From: Cephalothrix spiralis
Lineage: Eukaryota > Nemertea > Palaeonemertea > Archinemertea > Cephalotrichidae
Assembly (NCBI GenBank): GCA_032353305.1
Contig: JAUCNG010096658.1
Coordinates: forward strand, 1 to 13,918
DNA: 13,918 nucleotides
Direction: 5' to 3'
The translations under genes were made by a program, and so were the position numbers. Positions 7,861-13,918 of the stretch are shown piece by piece. Positions within the stretch are counted from its first letter, which is position 1, and every line of letters starts with the position of its first letter. The notes below the pieces were generated by a model that was not told the origin of the DNA, made no database searches, and saw only the letters and a program-made list of their open reading frames with translations.

Positions 7861-8972
7861 TTTTTTTGGAAACAATTTTTTTTCAAATAATAGACCCTAA
7901 CGCTTCTAAAACCGTTTTTACATTTGCTCTACCCTCGAAAAAATCGCATAATTACACAACAAACCCCACTAATACCCAATTAATTTAGAGATTGGCTATA
8001 ATCCGGATGATAATTCGAAATAATCTGGTTTTTAATTAAAATAACCCGAAAAGTGATTCGGATTTTAAAAAATAATCACTAACAAATCTTTTAATCTCAT
8101 ACACTTTAATTTTCATTTGCATGATGTAGTATAATTGTCATTAACCACAAAAGTACAGGACTTAATTAATTAGTATCAAGCTACCCATATACCTTAATAC
8201 ATCCTTGCAAAAAAATGTCAAGGGTCATTTTTGGAATTATCTAAACTTTTTGAGTAATCGACATTTAAAGACAAAAAATGCCGTTTTTCGAATTATCGCG
8301 AATTGACGTTTTCAGGTTATTTCCCATCCTCGTTCCCATGGTATTATATCATATTTCATAATACGTTAGCCAAGCAGCTGCAGGGTGACGCTCTGACAGG
8401 TGAGAATGGTTATTTCCCCATATGGAACCGAATAACGGGACTATTATTTTGAGTTAGGAGATCTTAGAAGTTCGGGTACTATCATTAATTAAATAAAGTT
8501 ATCGTTAATATTGGTGAGAATCGAGTGGTTGTAGAGGTGTGTTAAAAAAGCAATAGCGTCTTAAATATTTATCGGATTGTTATGAGATATTTTTAATGTA
8601 ATGGAAAAGAGCGTAATGAGGTAGAGAAAATTTATGCGGTCAAAATCAGTTGACGTTAAGTTTTTATCTCAAAAATGGCCAACAAGTACCCAAAAAACGT
8701 TTCACATTTTCCTATATGTTCTTGCTAATATTAAGTAAAATGTAAACAACATAAACAATTTTTCTTTATAAACCATTTTCCTAATATCATTTTACCCCAT
8801 GATTTTCTGTGGATTTTAGATTTCCTGATTTTCTCATTGATCTAGTTAAAATAGCGTTTTTCGGGAGAATAAAATGAGAGCGTATACTGATCACACGAGT
8901 CAAATTTGTATATTAAAGGTGGCTGATTATTTTTAATGAATGTTGTTAACGCAAGAAAAAACCTTAAGTAAC
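7861..8972. other. Non-coding intergenic DNA upstream of gene 2
   Basis: No open frame or RNA gene is recognised over about 1.1 kb. The DNA is AT-rich, with short related words such as GGTTATTTCCC (twice, about 8316 and 8408) and a partly palindromic AATTATCGCGAATT near 8292. It presumably holds the gene 2 promoter at its right end, but no clear core element stands out. Confidence 0.4.
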
Positions 8973-9045
8973 CAGGCGACAGCAACAGTTGAAATTTCAA
9001 TGTAATCGATAAGCAATACGTATAACCTCGATAAATGTAGCGTGC
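8973..9045 (+). promoter_or_regulatory. Leader block of gene 2, conserved with gene 1
   Basis: CAGGCGACAGCAACAG (from 8973) and AATGTAATCGATAA, then CGATAAATGTAGCGTG, match the gene 1 block at 279-325. Gene 2 has about 22 extra bases between two CGATAA words, or gene 1 has lost them between these short direct repeats. The block ends just before the first in-frame ATG (9046), so it is probably 5'UTR. Confidence 0.4.
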
Positions 9046-12000
9046 ATGACACCCGACACGAAGATCAGTAAAATGGCTACCATGGATCTATATACTTGTC
9101 TTGGACCAGCTGAGAAAAGACTCGTTGAAGCAATTAGGAATTCCGCTATTCATGAAGTTAAAAGGATTATTGCATCAAAAGAAGTAGATATGAATTCTGC
9201 TATAATCAATAAGGGTATGAGTGCTTTACATTTAGCGTGTATAAAAGCGGCCGCGGTACAGGCTTTTCCATTTGTCTATAATATAGCAATAGCTATTGTT
9301 GAGTATTTGATAGAAGCTGGTGCAAATGTCAATATCACTGACAAAACTGGGTCAACAGCACTATTACGTATATCATACATTGGGGGATCAAAGGTTGTTA
9401 AGGTTTTACTTAGCAATGGAGCTACTGTTAACACGGAAAACAATTTAAAGATCACTGCTTTGTATTCAGCTTCGTATGGGGGTCATTTAGATATTGTTAA
9501 AGAGCTTCTAAAAAGTGGTGCTAATGTTAACCATAAAGGTCTTGAAAAGCGTACCGCCTTATCGATATCAGTAAAGATGGGACACAAACTGATAGTGAGT
9601 GAACTGATCAGTGCTAATGCTAGCATCAATGAACAGGATGACGATGGTGTTACAGCATTAATATTGACATCAGAAGAAGGAAATAATTATATTGCAAAAC
9701 TTTTACTTCGAAGTGGTGCGAACGTTAATATAGAATGCAATAAAAAGGTAACTGCTTTGTATATAGCTTCACAAAACGGACATTTAGATGTCGTCAAAGA
9801 ACTTATAAAAGGTGGTGCCAATGTTAACTTTAAAGGTCCTGAAAATTGTACTGCCTTAATAATATCAGTAAAGTTGGGACACAAACTGGTAGTTAGTGAA
9901 CTGTTGAGTGCTAATGCTAACATCAATGAACAGGATGACGATGGTGATACAGCATTAATACGTGCTTCAGTAGATGGATATACTGATATTGCAAAACTTT
10001 TACTTCAAAGTGGTGCGAATGTCAACTTAGAAAACAATAAAAAGGTAACTGCTTTGTACATAGCTTCACAAAACGGTCATTTAGATATCATTAAAGAACT
10101 TATAAAGGTCAATGCAAATGTTAATAAAGGGCCTGACAATTGTACTCCCTTAATTATGTCAGTATGGAATGGACACAAACTGGTAGTAAGTGAACTGATA
10201 AATGCTAAAGCTAACATCAATGAACAGGATGACGATGGTAGTACATCATTAATCAATACATCAGCAGCTGGTAATATAGATATTGCAAAACTTTTACTTC
10301 GAAATGAAGCGAATGTTAACTTAAAAAACAATAAAAAGTTAACTGCTTTGTACTTTGCTTCACAAAACGGTCATTTAAATATTGTTAAAGAACTTATAAA
10401 AGCTGGTGCTAATGTTAACCTTAAAGGTCCTGGAAACTGTACTGCCTTACTGATATCAGTAAAGTTGGGACACAAACTGGTAGTAAGTGAACTGTTGAGT
10501 GCTAATGCTAACATCAATGAACAGGATGACGATGGTGATACAGCATTAATATGTGCTTCAAAATATCGATCTTTCGATATTGCAAAACTTTTGCTTCAAA
10601 GTGGTGCGAATGTCAACTTAGAAAACAATAAAAAGGTAACTACTTTGGCCATTGCTTCATTAAACGGACATTTAGATATCGTTAAAGAACTTATCATTGC
10701 TGGTGCAAATATTAATCAAATGGGGGTTCATTCTGCGACAACCATATTTGCAGCGGCCAACGGAGGGCACAGTAAAGTAGTATGTGAACTTATTATAGCT
10801 GGAGCTAATATTAATGACAAAGATGATTTGGGTGTTACCCCTTTATTCCTTGCGGTAGGCCGTGGGCATTATAATATTACAGAGCAATTGATAAGTGCAG
10901 GAGCTGACGTTAATGCTACAAACATAAATAGATTTATCCCGTTACATCTAGCATCAGAGAACGGTCATATTGAAATAGTGAAATTATTATTGAAAAATGG
11001 AGCAAATATTAACTTTCAAGCAACTTGTAATATAACATCTTTGCAACAAGCTTCTACGCAAGGACATTTAGCAGTATATGAAGAACTTATTCGACATGGT
11101 GCCATATTGTTTGGGAACGAAATAGTGCTTGCAGCAGGATTTGGGCATGCTTCAATTGTCAGGCATATCCTAGATTGTAAAGATAAAGAAAATATAGTTT
11201 CAGATTCTGACGACTTATATACTGCCCTTTTTCATGCCTCAATTAATGGGTACTACGAAACTGTTAGAATAATACTCAATCATTCTCCCTTATTAATTAA
11301 TGAATCTTTAGAATCTTGCATTAAGGGAGGACAATGCAAAATGTTGGAAAAACTGTTGGAAATAACAGTTGAATATAGTTTTCCTATTAAATCGGAAAAA
11401 GAAGATCATAAAATAAGGTACGACAATTCAAATCTAAGTGCAGAAAAGTTGACCAAACGACAAAAATATTGCAGAACTATAATTTACTCATTTCGTGATA
11501 AGATTCACGAAGTCATATTTAACATTCTAAATGGAAAAATTGATTATTTAGTTAAGATGAGTGAATTACACATGCCACAATTCAAAGCATTACAATACTC
11601 AAAACCAGACAGCGAATTATTAGGTTCTTGTAATCCTGTGATAAAGAATCCCTTTCTCAGATATATTTTAGAAAGACGATTAGAAATTATGGACTCTGAA
11701 TATTCTTATGATTGGGAAGTTTTGATTAATCCAAAAATACACATCAAAATTGGGGAGGGTGGATTCGGTGCTGTTTACAAATGCAAAGTTGATATCGGAG
11801 ACATAGCAGTAAAATTGTGCAAACTTGATGACAAAAATATTCAATTAACAAAAACATTCAAGGCAGAGGCAATTCAGATGAAAAAATGCATCCATCAAAA
11901 TATAGTTCAATTCTATGGTCTTACACTGCGGGAAATAGAAGGCAAAATGTGCCTGCTTATTCTAATGGAACTTTGTAAAGAGGACCTTTACAAACATTTC

Positions 12001-12711
12001 ATAAGTAATGGTGTAATTAATGAAAGAAACCCAGGAAATATAGAAGATGAAACATCAAATCATAACAACAGTCTTCATTATTTTCTGACAATAAATGCAC
12101 AGATATATAATGGATTATCTTTTCTCCATAAGCAGTCATTAATTCATAAGGATCTTAAGCTAAAGAATATCATGCTGTCCTTCAATAACACTGTTAAAAT
12201 AACTGACTTTGGATTAGCAGATGTTATTGAAGGTGATGAGGAAATAACAACGGGATTCAAAGGTACGCCACTGTACTGTGCCCCCGAAGTCAAACGTGAA
12301 CTGAGGGTTAAGACATATTCAGCTAAGAGTGATGTTTATAACACAGGAATAATGGCATTTGAGATGTACTTTGGAATGAAGTTCAAATCGAATACCGATA
12401 TTCCAAAACGTTTCAGTGAAAGTAATGCTAAAGATAAGGTCACTGAAATGATTTCCATGGTATGTGCACACGATGCTTCAAACCGACCATCTGCTGCTGA
12501 ATGCTTTTCGATGATAGATTCTATGTTGGCAGACCTACAAGAGGAGTCGGACAATAGGCTACCTAACCCCTCTTCACTACTGTCAGGAATTGACTCTGAA
12601 TTAGCGAATCTATCGCTAGAATCGTTCAATACATGTATATCATCTACAAACTATGCGACATTTTCTAACATGTCAGTGGATGATGTTCCAAGAGGAAGTG
12701 TAAATAGCTAG
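9046..12711 (+). CDS. Ankyrin-repeat Ser/Thr protein kinase, paralogue 2
   Basis: This 1221-residue protein has about 20-22 ankyrin repeats (residues ~55-750), a linker (~755-890) and a C-terminal kinase domain (~898-1160). Kinase motifs: glycine loop G903-x-G905-x-x-G908, Lys923, alpha-C Glu941, HKD with Asp1036, Lys1038 and Asn1041, DFG 1054-1056, GTPLYCAPE at 1073-1081 with the conserved P+1 Thr1074, helix-F Asp1096 and Arg1147. All core catalytic residues are present, so an active Ser/Thr kinase is likely. Substrate and pathway are unknown. Three starts are possible: ATG 9046 has poor context (T at -3), while ATG 9073 (AAA ATG G) and ATG 9082 (ACC ATG G) are strong and align with the truncated copy at 492 and roughly with gene 1. 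The true N-terminus is therefore probably residue 10 or 13. The CDS is one exon. The protein ends in a short polar tail (PRGSVNS) with no hydrophobic segment, unlike gene 1. Confidence 0.9.
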   Translation: MTPDTKISKMATMDLYTCLGPAEKRLVEAIRNSAIHEVKRIIASKEVDMNSAIINKGMSALHLACIKAAAVQAFPFVYNIAIAIVEYLIEAGANVNITDKTGSTALLRISYIGGSKVVKVLLSNGATVNTENNLKITALYSASYGGHLDIVKELLKSGANVNHKGLEKRTALSISVKMGHKLIVSELISANASINEQDDDGVTALILTSEEGNNYIAKLLLRSGANVNIECNKKVTALYIASQNGHLDVVKELIKGGANVNFKGPENCTALIISVKLGHKLVVSELLSANANINEQDDDGDTALIRASVDGYTDIAKLLLQSGANVNLENNKKVTALYIASQNGHLDIIKELIKVNANVNKGPDNCTPLIMSVWNGHKLVVSELINAKANINEQDDDGSTSLINTSAAGNIDIAKLLLRNEANVNLKNNKKLTALYFASQNGHLNIVKELIKAGANVNLKGPGNCTALLISVKLGHKLVVSELLSANANINEQDDDGDTALICASKYRSFDIAKLLLQSGANVNLENNKKVTTLAIASLNGHLDIVKELIIAGANINQMGVHSATTIFAAANGGHSKVVCELIIAGANINDKDDLGVTPLFLAVGRGHYNITEQLISAGADVNATNINRFIPLHLASENGHIEIVKLLLKNGANINFQATCNITSLQQASTQGHLAVYEELIRHGAILFGNEIVLAAGFGHASIVRHILDCKDKENIVSDSDDLYTALFHASINGYYETVRIILNHSPLLINESLESCIKGGQCKMLEKLLEITVEYSFPIKSEKEDHKIRYDNSNLSAEKLTKRQKYCRTIIYSFRDKIHEVIFNILNGKIDYLVKMSELHMPQFKALQYSKPDSELLGSCNPVIKNPFLRYILERRLEIMDSEYSYDWEVLINPKIHIKIGEGGFGAVYKCKVDIGDIAVKLCKLDDKNIQLTKTFKAEAIQMKKCIHQNIVQFYGLTLREIEGKMCLLILMELCKEDLYKHFISNGVINERNPGNIEDETSNHNNSLHYFLTINAQIYNGLSFLHKQSLIHKDLKLKNIMLSFNNTVKITDFGLADVIEGDEEITTGFKGTPLYCAPEVKRELRVKTYSAKSDVYNTGIMAFEMYFGMKFKSNTDIPKRFSESNAKDKVTEMISMVCAHDASNRPSAAECFSMIDSMLADLQEESDNRLPNPSSLLSGIDSELANLSLESFNTCISSTNYATFSNMSVDDVPRGSVNS
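9436..10917 (+). repeat. In-frame 297-bp ankyrin super-repeats of gene 2 (four, plus a divergent fifth)
   Basis: Units are 9436-9732, 9733-10029, 10030-10323 (one codon shorter) and 10324-10620, with a diverged fifth at 10621 to about 10917. The word CATCAATGAACAGGATGACG recurs near 9624, 9921, 10215 and 10512, giving steps of 297, 294 and 297. Each unit is three ankyrin repeats: ENNKKVTALYIASQNGHLD, then a CTALxISVKLGHKLVVSELL type, then INEQDDDG followed by DIAKLLLxSGANVN. Units two and four share SVKLGHKLVVSELLSANAN and EQDDDGDTALI almost unchanged. Confidence 0.85.
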
Positions 12712-12952
12712 GACTGAAAATAATCTCAATTGTTACATTATCAGTTCGAAGGTTACGAAATAGCAATACGGACTTTATGCAATATTGAACAAATATACCA
12801 TATAGAAAACAGTGCACAGGAAGAAGTTGTCTGTCACAACCGCAGCTTGAATGTGGAAAAGAGATTGGACAGGTTTATCAGGTGTAAATGATCAGGATAA
12901 ACGTGAGTGTATAATCTATTTTAAATAAAAGCTACAGAAACTATAAAAGTAA
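12712..12952 (+). other. 3'UTR of gene 2
   Basis: The 3'UTR runs from the TAG stop to just beyond the AATAAA signal. The last ~60 bp (AGGATAAACGTG, then ATTTTAAATAAAAGCTACA) match the gene 1 3'UTR at 4629-4690, which confirms that the duplicated block included downstream sequence. Confidence 0.5.
12924..12929 (+). terminator. Poly(A) signal AATAAA of gene 2
   Basis: A canonical AATAAA lies 213 bp after the stop, inside a segment conserved between the two loci. Cleavage would be expected a few tens of bases downstream. Confidence 0.55.
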
Positions 12953-13307
12953 TTTCGGCGTTACTTACTTCAAGTTTCACTTTAGATTATAAAGTACATG
13001 TATATGCTTTAATTCCTGTCTCATGGTCGCTTTTGGTATTTTCCATACAGAATTGTCAAATGAGTAAAATACAGTAATGTTTGTCCTTCTAGGTAATTCT
13101 GCAGTGACCACGTAGGGAACCGTCTATTTAGTACGTCCGCATGGAAGGGGGGGGGGAATGAACAGTCGCATTAATATGCATCTATTTAAAAGCTCAACAG
13201 CCTGCATTATTTTTGACCAATGATGACACGTAACATCTTAGTCAGCAACAACAATAGGGCCCATAATAGGAGGAAACTCTCGGGGCTTGGGTCTTAATTT
13301 TGGTTGG
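12953..13307. other. Non-coding stretch with a 10-G homopolymer
   Basis: No gene or RNA is recognised. A run of 10 G is at 13147-13156. Confidence 0.4.
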
Positions 13308-13547
13308 TGACAGTTCGGCCAAAGACACTTCGGCCTCGGACAGTTCGTCCCCGGACACTTCGGCCAAACGAACAGTTCTTCCATAGACAGTTCGGCCTCC
13401 GGACACTTCGGCCAAGCGGACAGTTCGTCTGGACAGTTAGGCCAATAGGACACTACTGCCAAGCGGACAGTTCGTCCCTGGACAGGTTCGGCCAAGCGGA
13501 CAGTTCGTCCCAGGACAGATCGGCCATGTTCGGCCCACTTCGGCCAC
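13308..13547. repeat. GC-rich minisatellite, 15-16-bp units
   Basis: Fourteen or more units of GGACAGTTCGGCC / GGACACTTCGGCC / GGACAGTTCGTCC are spaced mostly 15-16 bp apart (for example at 13309, 13324, 13339, 13354, 13370, 13385). At the left end AGTTCG and ACTTCG variants alternate, suggesting a ~30-bp dimer. The array is markedly GC-richer than its surroundings. Open frames on both strands here (RPRTLRP- and WPKCP-type repeats) are products of the periodicity and are not taken as genes. Confidence 0.85.
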
Positions 13548-13844
13548 AGAAAAATTTATTATTAATAGATCTGGAAGTCAGGCCCAAAATTATGGATATG
13601 TATAAAAATAATCGAGAATTTTGAAAATACATATACAGTAACTACAAATTATTAAAATCAAAAATTGATGAGTAATATTTTGAAAATAAATATAACTAAT
13701 CAATATATAATTGTTACGATCAATACCGCGATAAATATAATCTCATTTTTAATATCAAAATTATTTTTAAAATCCTAAAACAGAATTTAATATTTTGATC
13801 TTATGCAATTAAAAAAAAATATATAAACAATATTTAAATTGTAA
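13548..13844. other. Very AT-rich non-coding stretch
   Basis: The DNA is AT-rich with many AAAATTATT/AATATTTT-type words, no open frame of note and no recognised RNA. It separates the minisatellite from the dispersed repeat at the window edge. Confidence 0.4.
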
Positions 13845-13918
13845 CAGGGTGACCACAACTTTCTGAAAACAAAATTCCATGACATTTCCATGACTTTTCC
13901 CTGACATATCCAGAAATT
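13845..13918. mobile_element. Probable terminal part of a dispersed repeat (cut by window end)
   Basis: Composition changes abruptly at CAGGGTGACCACAAC (13845). Three 11-bp subrepeats follow: AATTCCATGAC (13873-13883), ATTTCCATGAC (13884-13894) and TTTTCCCTGAC (13895-13905). A CAGGG- start followed by CCATGAC/CCCTGAC subrepeats resembles the ends of DNA-transposon-derived repeats seen in several animal genomes, but this is from general memory and the family is not identified. The other end and any target-site duplication lie outside the window. Confidence 0.35.

Noticed and set aside
6355-7890. Short open frames in the satellite
   Set aside because: They follow the tandem units, are 60-69 residues long and show no domain; the minus-strand frame at 6754-6936 is of the same kind.
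13238-13624. Overlapping open frames on both strands with WPKCP- and RPRTLRP-type repeats
   Set aside because: Both are translations of a minisatellite lacking in-frame stops; no homology or start support.

Overview
This is an AT-rich eukaryotic nuclear window, most likely animal. Two long single-exon reading frames encode multi-repeat ankyrin proteins with a Ser/Thr kinase domain. They sit in long non-coding DNA with a ~180-bp tandem satellite, a 15-16-bp minisatellite and other repeats. Eukaryotic signals are visible: Kozak-like starts, GTAAGT/GTGAGT donors and an AATAAA signal. Expanded ankyrin families and repeat-rich AT-rich DNA fit a mollusc, perhaps a bivalve, but that is inference; no rRNA, tRNA or mitochondrial marker is present to fix the taxon.

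Layout: 1-88 is the edge of a short tandem repeat. 246-876 is the upstream/leader region of gene 1; it holds a candidate 5'UTR intron and a broken extra copy of the gene family's N-terminal coding segment (471-590). 877-4134 is gene 1 (1085 aa, ankyrin repeats then kinase). 4135-6354 is its 3'UTR and non-coding DNA with small repeats. 6355-7860 is a nine-copy satellite. 7861-8972 is unremarkable non-coding DNA. 8973-12711 is gene 2 with its leader (1221 aa, same architecture), followed by a 3'UTR with AATAAA. 13308-13547 is a GC-rich minisatellite, and 13845 to the end is the start of a dispersed repeat.

The two genes are direct-orientation tandem paralogues. Similarity reaches outside the coding regions into the 5' leader (279-325 versus 8974-9040) and the 3'UTR (about 4629-4690 versus 12892-12952), so the pair arose by DNA-level duplication, not by two independent retrocopies. 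Since then they have diverged in three visible ways. Gene 2 has four copies of a 99-residue, three-ankyrin super-repeat where gene 1 has two. Gene 1 has a conserved Thr-to-Ala change in the kinase P+1 loop. Gene 1 has also duplicated its last 240 bp, and the second copy carries a 14-bp deletion that shifts the reading frame and creates a new hydrophobic, basic-ended C-terminus absent from gene 2. This tail is the most interesting feature in the window.

No substrate or pathway can be read from the sequence. Ankyrin arrays normally bind proteins, so each product is best described as a kinase with a large N-terminal protein-binding scaffold.
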